Assembly (NCBI RefSeq): GCF_000472665.1
Contig: NZ_AXAC01000008.1
Span: 1 to 64,000, forward strand
Length of the DNA: 64,000 bases
Direction of reading: 5' to 3'
From: Acetobacterium malicum subsp. dehalogenans DSM 11527
Lineage (GTDB): Bacteria > Bacillota > Clostridia > Eubacteriales > Eubacteriaceae
Shown here: positions 15,382 to 23,790 of the stretch, piece by piece
How positions within the stretch are numbered: the first letter of the stretch is position 1
Layout: each line of letters starts with the position of its first letter
The notes under the pieces: model-generated
Database searches by the model: none
Told to the model about the DNA's origin: nothing
What the model saw: the letters and a program-made list of their open reading frames with translations, nothing else
Position numbers and translations under genes: made by a program

Positions 15382-16491
15382 TTAAGCGTCGGCGCGGCGG
15401 TTGTACTCGTCCAAATCAAGCGTGTCCCGATCCAGGGCCTCGTAACTGACCACCTGGTTGCGGCCGTTGCGCTTGGCGACAAAGAGGGCCTGGTCGGCTT
15501 TTTTGATCGTTTCGAAACAGTCGCCGCCCTCATAAATGGCCAACCCCAGCGAAATGGTGATCTTGCAGACGCCATTAACCGACTTTTCCACCGAGCTGCG
15601 GATCCGCTCCGCCACCAGGCTGGCCTGATTACGCTGACAGTCAAACAGAATCGCGACAAACTCTTCGCCACCCCAGCGAATCACCAGATCCGGCCCCCGC
15701 AAACTGTGGCGGATGCAGTCGGCGACAAACTGCAGAATCCGATCGCCTTCATCGTGTCCGTAGCTGTCATTAACCTGCTTAAAATGATCGACATCCATAA
15801 TTACAACGGCGATATCAGGACTCAAAAAAGACAGATCGTGGCCGGCCCCCATAATCTTATGGAGCTGGCGGCGGTTGAACACCTGGGTCAGAGGATCGTG
15901 GAACAGCGCAAATTCCAGTTTTCGTTGGGTGATATAATGATCATAATAAAACCCGGTGACGATCAGATCGACCAGGCCCAGAAGAATGATCACCTGAATG
16001 TTGAAGGATAGGATCACATCGAGATTGGTATAATGGTAGAGCTGATCAGCCAGCAGGATATTGCCGATCAGTCCCAGTTGGGCGACGATGGCGTATAGTG
16101 GCGGCGCACTGAAGGAGGCCAGCAACAGGATGAAGCTCATGATCAAAAAGCCTTCGTTAACATAGGATTGATCGGCCCCATAGGAACCAGCCCAGATGTT
16201 GCCCCAGATCATCGCATGAACCATCAGCAGTGAAACGACTGACATGATCCGGTAATTGCTGGTCTGGCGATAGACCAGCACCACCACCGCCAGGGGAATC
16301 ACCACCATGCTGCGGATCACCAGCAAGCGCCAGGTAAACTGCTCGTAAACCTGCCAGTCCGGTACCAGCAGACTAAAGAACATCAAGGCCGCGGCAAACA
16401 TGACGCCCAGATTAAAACGCCGGTAATAATCGTATTTGGCCTGGTAAAAATCCTCCTTGGCCTTGCCCTCAAGTCTTAAAAATGCCTCCAT
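15382..16491 (-). CDS. Membrane diguanylate cyclase (GGDEF)
   Basis: A 369-residue protein with about six transmembrane helices in the first 185 residues (no known sensor family) and a C-terminal GGDEF domain. The active site reads GGEEF, preceded five residues earlier by RGPD, an intact RxxD inhibitory site, so it should make cyclic di-GMP with product feedback. HDPLTQVFNRR starts the domain. GGGAGG stands before the ATG. A promoter-like repeat lies just upstream. Confidence 0.92.
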   Translation of the reverse strand: MEAFLRLEGKAKEDFYQAKYDYYRRFNLGVMFAAALMFFSLLVPDWQVYEQFTWRLLVIRSMVVIPLAVVVLVYRQTSNYRIMSVVSLLMVHAMIWGNIWAGSYGADQSYVNEGFLIMSFILLLASFSAPPLYAIVAQLGLIGNILLADQLYHYTNLDVILSFNIQVIILLGLVDLIVTGFYYDHYITQRKLEFALFHDPLTQVFNRRQLHKIMGAGHDLSFLSPDIAVVIMDVDHFKQVNDSYGHDEGDRILQFVADCIRHSLRGPDLVIRWGGEEFVAILFDCQRNQASLVAERIRSSVEKSVNGVCKITISLGLAIYEGGDCFETIKKADQALFVAKRNGRNQVVSYEALDRDTLDLDEYNRRADA

Positions 16492-16525
16492 CTGTCAAAC
16501 CTCCCGGATATTGTCGTTGTTTAAC

Positions 16526-16562
16526 ATTAAACCCCATCCGGGCCGGGTTTGTCAAGAAAAAC
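16526..16562 (-). promoter_or_regulatory. Promoter-like repeat, copy 2
   Basis: TTGACA (16555-16550) and TTTAAT (16531-16526) are 18 bases apart on the minus strand; the spacer shares the ACCCG..CC.GATGGGG core with copy 1. It lies 35-70 bases upstream of the diguanylate cyclase start. Confidence 0.55.
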
Positions 16563-16609
16563 AGCGGCGGCAAAAAAGCTCTGGGATGATAAATGCTAGT
16601 GTTGTATTG

Positions 16610-16921
16610 CTAGATCAAATTTAAATATGCTCTTCTGCTATCGACCACGGCATAAAGTATCACCAGCCGCTTATCTTCATTTACCTTGTAAAAAAGGATG
16701 TGCTTTTCAACAATTAAAACCCGATATCCCTGCATTTTCAAAATGCGATAGCGGGGACTGGTTCCGCTCAGCGGGAAATCTTCCAGAATCTTCACTGCTT
16801 TTTCAATTTTTTTAAGATAATCAAGCGCCGCATCAATTGCGTCGGCATCATCGGCGATGTAATTGATGATTTCATAAAGCTGATCGTTGAATTTATCCGT
16901 TCTGATAATCGCGTACTTCAT
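16610..16921 (-). CDS. RelE/ParE-family toxin
   Basis: A 103-residue toxin beginning MKYAIIRTDKF. The family core DDADAIDAALDYLKKIEKAV, LEDFPLSG, YRVLIVEKHILFYKV and the C-terminal YAVVDSRRAYLNLI are all present, so it looks intact. The ATG at 16921 has AGGAAAAAG upstream; a GTG at 16927 overlaps the antitoxin stop and is the alternative. RelE members cut mRNA in the ribosome and ParE members poison gyrase; which applies is not clear. It is translated behind its antitoxin. Confidence 0.88.
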   Translation of the reverse strand: MKYAIIRTDKFNDQLYEIINYIADDADAIDAALDYLKKIEKAVKILEDFPLSGTSPRYRILKMQGYRVLIVEKHILFYKVNEDKRLVILYAVVDSRRAYLNLI

Positions 16922-16923
16922 GA

Positions 16924-17196
16924 TCACTTTTTCCTGGCGAGCAGTGATTGGCGGATCCCTTCAAAGGTCTCTTCAACCGGAGCAACCCGCTGCTGCAAAA
17001 TATCCTCGTCCGCTTCGGCAAGAGTTCTCAGTAATTCAAGCTCCGACTCCATCTGATGGTAGGTCTGTAAATCGAGTACGGCTGTATCGCCCCGACCGTT
17101 GACCGTAATAAAAACCGGCTGTCTCGTTTCATGACAAATCTTAGCAATTTCATTGTAATGATTTCTTAAATCGGCTGATGGTCTGATAATTCCCAT
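16924..17196 (-). CDS. Phd/YefM-type antitoxin
   Basis: A 90-residue antitoxin (SADLRNHYNEIAKICHETRQPVF; GRGDTAVLDLQTY) paralogous to the one at 11993-12265. The C-terminal half is acidic then basic, as expected for the toxin-binding tail. It precedes the RelE/ParE toxin and overlaps or abuts it. A 14-bp inverted repeat with one mismatch at 17216-17246 lies 20 bases upstream and is the probable autoregulatory site. Confidence 0.88.
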   Translation of the reverse strand: MGIIRPSADLRNHYNEIAKICHETRQPVFITVNGRGDTAVLDLQTYHQMESELELLRTLAEADEDILQQRVAPVEETFEGIRQSLLARKK

Positions 17197-17215
17197 AATT
17201 AAACCTCCCGTATAT

Positions 17216-17246
17216 AATAGTCAAATTATATCATAATTAGACTATT
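17216..17246. promoter_or_regulatory. Operator-like inverted repeat of the toxin-antitoxin operon
   Basis: AATAGTCAAATTAT (17216-17229) and ATAATTAGACTATT (17233-17246) are inverted repeats with one mismatch and a 3-base centre, at the promoter of the antitoxin gene. Confidence 0.6.
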
Positions 17247-17275
17247 TATTCAATGGTATTGGTTACCTGAACCCG

Positions 17276-17935
17276 CTACACGGCATACTTCCCGATCCGA
17301 TTCTTAACCAGATCCGCCACTGCTTCCGTCGCTTCAAACAGGTCGTTGGCGTAGGCATCGGCTTTGATCCGGCTGGCATATTCAGCCGTCACCGGGGCGC
17401 CGCCGATGATCACCTTGACCTGGGCGCGCAGTCCCTGTTCCACCAGGGCATCGATCATATTGTCCAGCTCCGGCAGGGTGGTGGTCAGCAACGAGGATAA
17501 GGCCAGCACATCGGGTTTATGCATCCGGACGGCTGCAATAAAGGTTTCCGTCGGTACATCAATACCCAGATCAATAACCGTGTAACCGCTGCCCTGAAGC
17601 ATCATGATGACCAGGTTTTTGCCGATATCGTGGAGATCCCCGGCCACCGTGCCAATCGCCACAATCCCTTTGGAGGTGCCGGTTGAACGGGACAGCATCG
17701 GTTCCATCACATACATCGCTGCGTGGGCGGCCCGGGAGGCCATCAGCACATCGGTGACATAGATCTCGCCGTCAAACATTTTCTGACCGAGATCCTTAAA
17801 AGCCGGGTTAATCGCAGTCTGGATAATCTTATCAGTGCGGATACCATGATTCAGGGCTTCTTTGGTCTTATTCATGGCGATCTGGGTTTCCCCGTTTTCG
17901 ATGGCCTGCTGTAATTCGATTAATACTTTTTCCAT
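17276..17935 (-). CDS. Methyltransferase cognate corrinoid protein
   Basis: A 219-residue corrinoid protein. An N-terminal helical cap domain (residues 1-90) is followed by the B12-binding Rossmann domain with GDLHDIGKN (the D-x-H-x-x-G motif whose histidine coordinates cobalt), the SGYTVIDLGIDV block and GGAPVTAE. Such proteins carry a methyl group between a substrate methyltransferase and a second methyltransferase. The ATG at 17935 has AAGGTG upstream. It follows the PocR-AraC regulator by 10 bases and is likely its target, but no methyltransferase gene is in the same transcript, so its partners lie elsewhere. Confidence 0.92.
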   Translation of the reverse strand: MEKVLIELQQAIENGETQIAMNKTKEALNHGIRTDKIIQTAINPAFKDLGQKMFDGEIYVTDVLMASRAAHAAMYVMEPMLSRSTGTSKGIVAIGTVAGDLHDIGKNLVIMMLQGSGYTVIDLGIDVPTETFIAAVRMHKPDVLALSSLLTTTLPELDNMIDALVEQGLRAQVKVIIGGAPVTAEYASRIKADAYANDLFEATEAVADLVKNRIGKYAV

Positions 17936-17945
17936 ATTCAGCACC

Positions 17946-19250
17946 TTATCGTTTGTGAACTTTTCGAAACTGGGTCGGCGTGATCCCTTCAAATTTACGG
18001 AACACCTTGGTGAAATAGCCGGCATCCCCATAACCCACCTTTTCGGCAATGGCTTGAATCTGATAATGAGGATTAAGCAGCAGTTTCTTGGATTTTTCAA
18101 TCCGAACCTTTAACACATAATCCATGATCGGCAACCCCAGCTGCTCTTTGAAAATCCGGCCGGCATAACCGGGGCTGAGGCAGGCGGCATCGGCGATGGC
18201 CTCCACCGTCAGGTTGTCCGGGTAGTGATTTTCGATATAGTTGGTCATCAGGGCAATATTGGGGTTTTCCGGTTTGACTGCCGCCACCTCAAGCTGTTCC
18301 AGATAGGCATCCACGGCTTTGGACGTGATGACGGAGATGTTTTCTTGCGAAGTTGTCTGATAGATCTGGCCGATGGCGTGATCGTTGATTTGCAGAAACG
18401 GTGCCATCGCCGGCCCGATCCGATTGACCACCCGGGACAGCACCACCAGCAGCTCGGTCATTTTGGCCCGCATCGGCGCCAGATTCTGATGGGCTTCATA
18501 ACGCAGCCCGGAAATCAGCCCCTCCAGATAGGCTTTCGCTTTTTTGCGGTTTTGCTGCAGCTGAACGATGATTTCATCCTCATCAATCAGCGACCGGCTA
18601 TCGCTTTTGTCCGCTTGTTCTTCCCGGCTTTTGTGGTTTTCAATTTCCGCATGATAGAGCGTCCGCTGACGGGCAAACTCCCGGGACTGTTCAAAATTTT
18701 CCCAGCCGGCTTTCATAATATAGTTGGCAACTACATACAACAGGTAGGCCGAGGCCTGGACCTGATTGCCGGTAACAATGGCCAGCTCCCCGACTGCTTC
18801 AAACAATTCTTCAAAATCATCGGTGATTGCCTGGTTCATCTTCCTGAGTTCAATCCAGAAAAACTCCTCCGGCTCCCACATCAGCACCTGGCCGCAGATA
18901 ATCGTGCCGACATGCTCGCCATTTAAGACAATCGGCGCCGCCCACTCAATCAGACCTGAGGGACAGCGAAAAATATAGGGCTCGCCAAACAGTGCCGCCT
19001 GCTTGCCGGCCCGTTTGTAAGCCGCCTGACAGCGGTTCTTGCCGCCTTCCAGACTATAGATAATGCGGCAGAATTTACAGCATTTCTTAATCCCCTTGCG
19101 CGGAAAGATTGAGACCCCTTCGCCATCGACAATATTGGCCATCAGGCCGGTAGTAGTGGTAAAGGCGTCAAGAATTTCCTGGAGGGTTTTGATGTCGACC
19201 AGGTCGCTGAGGCGTTTTTGATTAGGCTTCCGGGTTTCGAATTGATTCAT
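17946..19250 (-). CDS. PocR-domain AraC-family regulator
   Basis: A 434-residue regulator. An N-terminal PocR ligand-binding domain (about residues 12-180) contains the cysteine-bearing stretch KKCCKFCRIIYS and the block FRCPSGLIEWAAPIVLNGEHVG; a helical linker follows; the last 100 residues form a double HTH of AraC type (NLTVEAIADAACLSPGYAGRIFKEQ and IQAIAEKVGYGDAGYFTKVFRKFEG). PocR domains sense small hydrocarbon or alcohol ligands, and this combination often controls corrinoid-dependent methyltransferase or diol-use genes. The adjacent corrinoid protein gene is the probable target. Confidence 0.9.
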   Translation of the reverse strand: MNQFETRKPNQKRLSDLVDIKTLQEILDAFTTTTGLMANIVDGEGVSIFPRKGIKKCCKFCRIIYSLEGGKNRCQAAYKRAGKQAALFGEPYIFRCPSGLIEWAAPIVLNGEHVGTIICGQVLMWEPEEFFWIELRKMNQAITDDFEELFEAVGELAIVTGNQVQASAYLLYVVANYIMKAGWENFEQSREFARQRTLYHAEIENHKSREEQADKSDSRSLIDEDEIIVQLQQNRKKAKAYLEGLISGLRYEAHQNLAPMRAKMTELLVVLSRVVNRIGPAMAPFLQINDHAIGQIYQTTSQENISVITSKAVDAYLEQLEVAAVKPENPNIALMTNYIENHYPDNLTVEAIADAACLSPGYAGRIFKEQLGLPIMDYVLKVRIEKSKKLLLNPHYQIQAIAEKVGYGDAGYFTKVFRKFEGITPTQFRKVHKR

Positions 19251-19352
19251 TGCTTCACCTGTTTAGTTTAATCTGTGATTTTTTATCAGTATAGCATGAT
19301 TTTTCTAAAAACAATATTAAATTAAAAACGTTGTTTTTTGTAAAGATGAAAA

Positions 19353-19381
19353 CAACACAGCGGGTTGGAAGCGCTGTGTTG
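19353..19381 (-). terminator. Terminator of the methyltransferase operon
   Basis: CAACACAGCG (19353-19362) pairs with CGCTGTGTTG (19372-19381); the minus-strand tail is GTTTTCATCTTTAC. It lies after the 68-residue gene. Confidence 0.65.
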
Positions 19382-19403
19382 CTGTCGTTTTTATGCGATT
19401 CGT

Positions 19404-19610
19404 TTATTTTTCTGGAGCCGTGTTTTTTTTCATATACATCAGCAGCCCGATAAAGCCACCCATAAAACCGCTGAGCAAACCACTGATGCCATTGCCGAGG
19501 GCGTTGGCCAGCACTGTTTCGGGAATTGGGATCAGTAACCAGTTCATCAGAAAACTCATGAACAGACCCATGACCCCACCGATTAGTCCGGTGACTACTG
19601 CTTTTTTCAT
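19404..19610 (-). CDS. Small glycine-zipper membrane protein
   Basis: A 68-residue protein with two hydrophobic helices rich in small residues (TGLIGGVMGLFMSFLMN and ISGLLSGFMGGFIGLLMY), the first and second halves reading like a helical hairpin. It has no clear ribosome binding site, but it follows the URO-D gene by 17 bases and precedes the operon terminator, so it may be translated by coupling. Resembles small DUF2798-like inner-membrane proteins. It could anchor or move substrate for the methyltransferase; that is a guess. Confidence 0.5.
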   Translation of the reverse strand: MKKAVVTGLIGGVMGLFMSFLMNWLLIPIPETVLANALGNGISGLLSGFMGGFIGLLMYMKKNTAPEK

Positions 19611-19627
19611 AAGTTTAACTCATTTTC

Positions 19628-20593
19628 TTAAAGCTTGTTTATTTCATTGAAAGCTTTTAGCATGGGTTCCAGACGGGGATCACCGACCAGTAATGAGTTT
19701 CCGTTTTCATTCATCAGCACCGGCATGAAGATGTAATTACCCTTCGGTCCGTATACTCTGACGCAGCGTTTGGCTTCTTCAATTAAATCTTCAATTGAGG
19801 CGCCAATATAACTGACCGGGCCGGAAGAGTCCCATCCGCCTTCAATAATCAGCTTTCCTTTATATCTATCCATTATCCCTTCGAGATCATTGCTTATTTG
19901 AGCTGAATGCCATATTTTAGCCCCCATTTCGACATAGTCACCGACAATTTCTTCGCATTTTCCGCAGGTATGTTGTGAGAAAATCACGCCTCTGGAGGTA
20001 ACTGCTTCAGCTATCCGTTGATGAGCTGGCTTAATGACTTCGCGATAAACCTTGGGTGACATAAACAGGCCGTTGGCCGTGGCTAAGTCATCAAAGTAGG
20101 TAATCACATCCGGTTGATAAGCGTCGATAATTCGATTATGGCAATCAATTCGGAAATCGGCAAAAGCCTCAAAAAATTCACGGCTTGCATCTGGATCTTC
20201 CACCAGCGAACAGAGTGTGTTCTCAAAGCCCATAAAGGCTGCCATTCGTTCGAACAAACCACAGGCACTAAAAACATTTATAACCATTTCATCTCGTTTT
20301 ACATCTGCTAGTTCCATTTTAGCAGCTTCTTCAATCCCCAGTGTATCAACATTTGGAAATTTAACATGATCCTTCCAGTCGGTAATGTCATTAAACATGA
20401 ACTTATTAGGTTCAGGAATTGATCCTTCTTTGGTTGCAATCCAATTGACACCATAGGCATCTAATCCCCCTTGAAAAGGACTGTCTATTATACTTGTTGC
20501 CATAACACAGGTTTTATAAACCTCCATTGAATTCGGGATAAACTCCGGTTTCTTTCCCTCGATCATCGCAAAAAAATTCTCTCTCTGATTCAT
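19628..20593 (-). CDS. URO-D-family methyltransferase (MT I-type)
   Basis: A 321-residue protein of the uroporphyrinogen-decarboxylase superfamily branch used as substrate:corrinoid methyltransferase, like MtvB of Moorella. The zinc-type motif H-x-C lies in SQHTCGKCEE (H208, C210, with C213 nearby), with the C-terminal DP.LEPMLKAFNE block. It would remove a methyl group, for example from a methoxy group, and load the corrinoid protein encoded just upstream. It follows that gene by 54 bases in a seven-gene operon also carrying MeTr. The substrate is not shown by sequence. Confidence 0.88.
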   Translation of the reverse strand: MNQRENFFAMIEGKKPEFIPNSMEVYKTCVMATSIIDSPFQGGLDAYGVNWIATKEGSIPEPNKFMFNDITDWKDHVKFPNVDTLGIEEAAKMELADVKRDEMVINVFSACGLFERMAAFMGFENTLCSLVEDPDASREFFEAFADFRIDCHNRIIDAYQPDVITYFDDLATANGLFMSPKVYREVIKPAHQRIAEAVTSRGVIFSQHTCGKCEEIVGDYVEMGAKIWHSAQISNDLEGIMDRYKGKLIIEGGWDSSGPVSYIGASIEDLIEEAKRCVRVYGPKGNYIFMPVLMNENGNSLLVGDPRLEPMLKAFNEINKL

Positions 20594-20647
20594 CTTGTAT
20601 CCTCCCCTTATTCTTGTTCTTTATTTTTTATTCTTAGCAATTAATTC

Positions 20648-21277
20648 TTACTTAACCAGTTCTTTAGCCTTAACCGCAGCCGATCCGGCATCAGCCGCAT
20701 AACCATCAGCCCCAATTTCCGCCGCAAACTCCGACGTTACCGGGGCGCCGCCAACGATTACTTTACACCCAGCTAATCCACTGGCTTTGATGGTCGCTAC
20801 CGCTTCTTTTAAAGCGGGCATGGTGGTGGTCAAAAGTCCCGAGCAGGCGATTAAGGTCACATTGTCATTTTCTCTGGCTGCTGCCACAAATTTTTCAGCC
20901 GGTACATCCACACCCAGATCCACCATCGTAAAACCGGCGCTTTCAATCATCATTGAGACCAGGTTTTTACCAATATCATGAAGATCCCCGGCGACCGTTC
21001 CGATGACGCAGGTTCCCAGTGAAGCGGCGTTGTCACCGGCCATCAAGGGCCGTAACACATCCACCCCTTTGGACATCGCCTTGGCGGCAATCAGCATTTC
21101 TGGTACGAAAATTTCGCCGGCTGAGAATTTATCCCCGACCACGCTCATTGAATCCACCATGGCCTGGAGAATTTCGACTGGCTGGCCACCAGCATCCAAC
21201 GCTTCCTGGACCGCTGCCCCGATCTTCTTGGACTTCCCTGCTTCCACCAATTGTTTGACTTCTGTAATTTTTGACAT
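20648..21277 (-). CDS. Corrinoid protein of the methyltransferase operon
   Basis: A 209-residue corrinoid protein with helical cap (residues 1-85) and B12-binding domain: GDLHDIGKN, MVDLGVDVPAEKF and GGAPVTSE. It is the methyl carrier between the URO-D methyltransferase downstream and the MeTr upstream. A GAGG-type site precedes the ATG. Sequence is closest in style to the corrinoid protein at 17276-17935 and more distant from that at 32263-32892, which has GGNPVT in place of GGAPVT. Confidence 0.94.
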   Translation of the reverse strand: MSKITEVKQLVEAGKSKKIGAAVQEALDAGGQPVEILQAMVDSMSVVGDKFSAGEIFVPEMLIAAKAMSKGVDVLRPLMAGDNAASLGTCVIGTVAGDLHDIGKNLVSMMIESAGFTMVDLGVDVPAEKFVAAARENDNVTLIACSGLLTTTMPALKEAVATIKASGLAGCKVIVGGAPVTSEFAAEIGADGYAADAGSAAVKAKELVK

Positions 21278-21342
21278 GTTTTCTTCCTCCTATTATAGTC
21301 GATTTTATATAAATGTGTGATTAACACGTTAACCCTAAACTG

Positions 21343-22149
21343 TTATTTTTTTACCGCGCCGTGAATTCCCTGGCGGTAAGCCCGGATATATTCGACGCAG
21401 TATTCGTCTTCCCCCATCAATGCCTCCGTGGCAAAGATGATCCCCATTAAATCCCGATCGGTGGGATCAAGGATGGCACTGTCCAGCCCGGCCATCATTG
21501 CCATAACGGTAAAGCCCATATTGACCGTTTTGCGGGCCGGCAGGTTAAAGGAAATGTTGCTGATCGCCCCGGTAACGTGGATGGTCGGGTATTGATTCTT
21601 AATCTCCCGGATCACCTCAGTCACCACCGCGATTCCCTCTTCCGAGGTGCAGAGCATTTCCACCAACGGGTCGATATGCAGTCGCGAGGGGTCAATCCCA
21701 AATGCTTTGGCTTTAGCCATAATATCGGTAAAGACATCCAACCGGTCAGTGGCGGTTTTGGGGATGCCCTTGTCACTGTTAAGCAGCGCCACACATTCCC
21801 AGCTGGTGTCGGCAATGGCCGCAAAGCCGACATCGACCTTGTTGCCTTCCATCGAAACCGAGTTAAAGAGCCCCGGTTTGTTACAGTAGCTCATGGCCGC
21901 AATGCAGGTCTGCTCGTTGGGGCTGTCCACTGCAATCGGGGTCTCGGTGACTTCCTGGACGATGTCAATCAGCCACTTCATCGTCTCCAGCTCGACGTTA
22001 TTCTCGACTGAGGCGCAGACATCGATATAGTCCACCCCGGCCGCCGTCTGAATCCGGGCCAGATGCTTAATATACTCGGCATCACGCGCCGCAATGGCTT
22101 TCGCCGTGGCGGGAATGGCGCCGTTGATTTTTTCTCCGATGATGATCAT
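21343..22149 (-). CDS. Methyltetrahydrofolate:corrinoid protein methyltransferase (copy A)
   Basis: A 268-residue TIM-barrel pterin-binding enzyme moving the methyl group between corrinoid protein and tetrahydrofolate (MT II). The catalytic and pterin-binding residues known from Moorella MeTr are at the expected positions: D75 (AVDSPN), N96 (LFNSVS), D160 (LHIDPL) and N198 (GAISNIS). The start at 22149 matches the two paralogues; the longer frame is rejected. It is 65 bases ahead of the corrinoid protein gene. It is the most diverged of the three copies in the window. Confidence 0.95.
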   Translation of the reverse strand: MIIIGEKINGAIPATAKAIAARDAEYIKHLARIQTAAGVDYIDVCASVENNVELETMKWLIDIVQEVTETPIAVDSPNEQTCIAAMSYCNKPGLFNSVSMEGNKVDVGFAAIADTSWECVALLNSDKGIPKTATDRLDVFTDIMAKAKAFGIDPSRLHIDPLVEMLCTSEEGIAVVTEVIREIKNQYPTIHVTGAISNISFNLPARKTVNMGFTVMAMMAGLDSAILDPTDRDLMGIIFATEALMGEDEYCVEYIRAYRQGIHGAVKK

Positions 22150-22180
22150 GCTTTGTTCTCCTAATTTCTCTTCATTATTT

Positions 22181-22492
22181 TTAATTTTCCTGCCCGGCCA
22201 GAAAGGGCTCCAATGCCTTAAGGGTTGCCTCGCTGACCGCCAGCAGGGCGGGACCCTCAGGTCCATCACCCCATTCAAAAACATAAAGGTCTTCGCTGGC
22301 GGTTTCGGCCGGGTGGTGATGGTGGTCATGGCAATTACAGCTTTCGCCATGAAGGTGATGGAGTCGCTGCTCCCTGGCCAATACATACTGCTTGTCACCA
22401 CAGCTGAAATGCTTCAACACATCCATTTTAAAATGGTTGCCGTGTTCATCGCTATAGATCCGACTTTCGACTGGCTGGTTTTTATCGGTCAT
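22181..22492 (-). CDS. Small His/Cys-rich protein, putative metal binding
   Basis: A 103-residue acidic protein with a striking metal-ligand cluster, HHLHGESCNCHDHHHH (about residues 44-60). The flanking halves resemble DUF1292-like small proteins (RIYSDEHGNHFKMDVL; EDLYVFEW). The ATG at 22492 overlaps the preceding gene by 11 bases. It comes between the CobW-like GTPase pair and MeTr. Zinc or cobalt storage or delivery to the URO-D methyltransferase or corrinoid system is plausible; it is inferred from composition and context. Confidence 0.8.
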   Translation of the reverse strand: MTDKNQPVESRIYSDEHGNHFKMDVLKHFSCGDKQYVLAREQRLHHLHGESCNCHDHHHHPAETASEDLYVFEWGDGPEGPALLAVSEATLKALEPFLAGQEN

Positions 22493-22922
22493 GGCTTTCT
22501 CCTTTTTTCTGGGCGCATTCCAGTTGCTCAAAAAGATCAATCAGCCGCGCTTCCAAATCATTCGGGGGAATAGCAAAAACGATCAGCGCAATACTGACTA
22601 AAACCCCATTGCTGCCGTCTGCGGCGGCTGGCTGCAGGCGACAACTTACCTGATCACCGGTTGTCGAGATCATCGCGGTCTGTCCCGTTGTTGCAAGAAA
22701 GCTTTTGAGATGACCAACAATCCCACCGCGCGCGGCAATCCATTGATTGATTGCCGCAAATTCTTCCTGGATGACGGTATTTAGGGCCCTAAAAGATTTC
22801 TCCTGAAACACTGTTTCCCCGGCCATGGCCACCGCTCCTTCATGCAAAGTGGTCACAATCTGATAGCTTTTGCGTTTGCTCAATTGCTCACTATTTCTGA
22901 TTTTGATCTTGTAGTCAGCCAT
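22482..22922 (-). CDS. Unknown protein linked to the CobW-like GTPase
   Basis: A 146-residue protein with no family I can name. It begins MADYKIKIRNSEQLSKRKS, is predicted as an alpha/beta fold without membrane segments, and has two cysteines. The start overlaps the end of the CobW-like gene by 8 bases and its end overlaps the His-rich gene by 11 bases, so all three are made together. The upstream GTPase lacks the usual CobW C-terminal domain; this protein could supply that role as a separate chain, which is a hypothesis. Confidence 0.75.
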   Translation of the reverse strand: MADYKIKIRNSEQLSKRKSYQIVTTLHEGAVAMAGETVFQEKSFRALNTVIQEEFAAINQWIAARGGIVGHLKSFLATTGQTAMISTTGDQVSCRLQPAAADGSNGVLVSIALIVFAIPPNDLEARLIDLFEQLECAQKKGESHDR

Positions 22923-23514
22923 TCTGGATCACCTTAAGCAGCCGTTCATCAATGGGTTTAATTCCACTGATCAGATAGATTGCCGCATCTGAATTCAGTT
23001 CCCAGAGGTCAGCTTCAACCTCCCGCAATACGGTTTCCTCCACCAGATCAGTTTTATTAATCAGAATCAGGTGGGCATCATTTAGCTGTCCTTCAATCAG
23101 ATTTGCCAGCGGCATCCGAATCCGCTGCCAGCGACTGGCGTCAACAAGGGTGACAATCTGGGCGGCAATCCCCAGGTTAGTAAACAGTGATTCGGCGATC
23201 TTATCGGGAAAGGCCACTCCGGTCGCTTCGATGATCAACCATTCCGGATCAACTTCACGTTTTATTTCCTGCACACCTGACAGCAAATCACTGTTAAGAC
23301 TGCAGCAGACGCATCCCGAGAAAATGTCCCGGACCGTATAGCCATTGCCCCGCAGCAACTTGTCGTCAATGCCGATCTGGCCGATTTCATTTTCAATGAT
23401 CGCCACCCGACTCTTTTGATTGCCGGAGGATTGCTGCACCAGATATTGGGCCAGCTGTAGCAGCACCGATGTTTTGCCGGATCCCAGAAAACCACCCAGT
23501 ATCAATATTTTCAA
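22915..23514 (-). CDS. CobW/UreG-type GTPase (short form)
   Basis: A G3E-family P-loop GTPase with Walker A GGFLGSGKTS (residues 7-16), the metal-binding C-x-C-C motif in GCVCCSL (C68, C70, C71), switch II IIEATGVAFP and base-recognition NKTD. A TTG start at 23514 is preferred: AGGAGG stands 8 bases upstream, while the ATG at 23547 has no site. This gives 199 residues, about half the usual CobW length; the C-terminal domain is missing. Relatives insert zinc, cobalt or nickel into enzymes. As first gene of the methyltransferase operon it may metallate the URO-D enzyme or serve corrinoid handling. Confidence 0.88.
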   Translation of the reverse strand: MKILILGGFLGSGKTSVLLQLAQYLVQQSSGNQKSRVAIIENEIGQIGIDDKLLRGNGYTVRDIFSGCVCCSLNSDLLSGVQEIKREVDPEWLIIEATGVAFPDKIAESLFTNLGIAAQIVTLVDASRWQRIRMPLANLIEGQLNDAHLILINKTDLVEETVLREVEADLWELNSDAAIYLISGIKPIDERLLKVIQNG

Positions 23515-23596
23515 AGCTTTCGCCTCCTGTTCCCATTTCTTTTGCATCGTTTATAATGTGTTATCGTATCAGCTCCTTCGTTTTTGTAATATCTGC

Positions 23597-23602
23597 ATTA
23601 TA
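23597..23602 (-). promoter_or_regulatory. Possible -10 element of the methyltransferase operon
   Basis: TATAAT on the minus strand about 85 bases upstream of the CobW-like start, in the AT-rich gap 23548-23755. No good -35 hexamer is seen 16-18 bases upstream, which would fit an activator-dependent promoter. Nothing else was noticed in this gap. Confidence 0.4.
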
Positions 23603-23755
23603 TCCGAATGAAAACGATGAAGATATGGACGAAATCACATCATTTTATGAAAATTCCCGCTTATTTTCCGAGACATCATCCTGCCATTTCGTCAAATAGT
23701 AAAATCCCGACATCGATTTAAGGTAAAATTGGATGATTCAGTCATCGCTGACAAA

Positions 23756-23790
23756 CAAAAAAGACCTGAATAAAATTCCAGATCTTTTTT
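23756..23790 (-). terminator. Terminator after the siroheme-reductase-like gene
   Basis: AAAAAGA and TCTTTTT arms with CTG/CAG inside (one mismatch) surround a short AT-rich loop; T runs follow on both strands. It separates the reductase-like gene from the methyltransferase operon. Confidence 0.7.

Noticed and set aside
18225-18926. Long open frame of 233 codons on the plus strand
   Set aside because: It is antisense to the PocR-AraC gene, has no ribosome binding site, and its composition is a reflection of the codon bias of the real gene.
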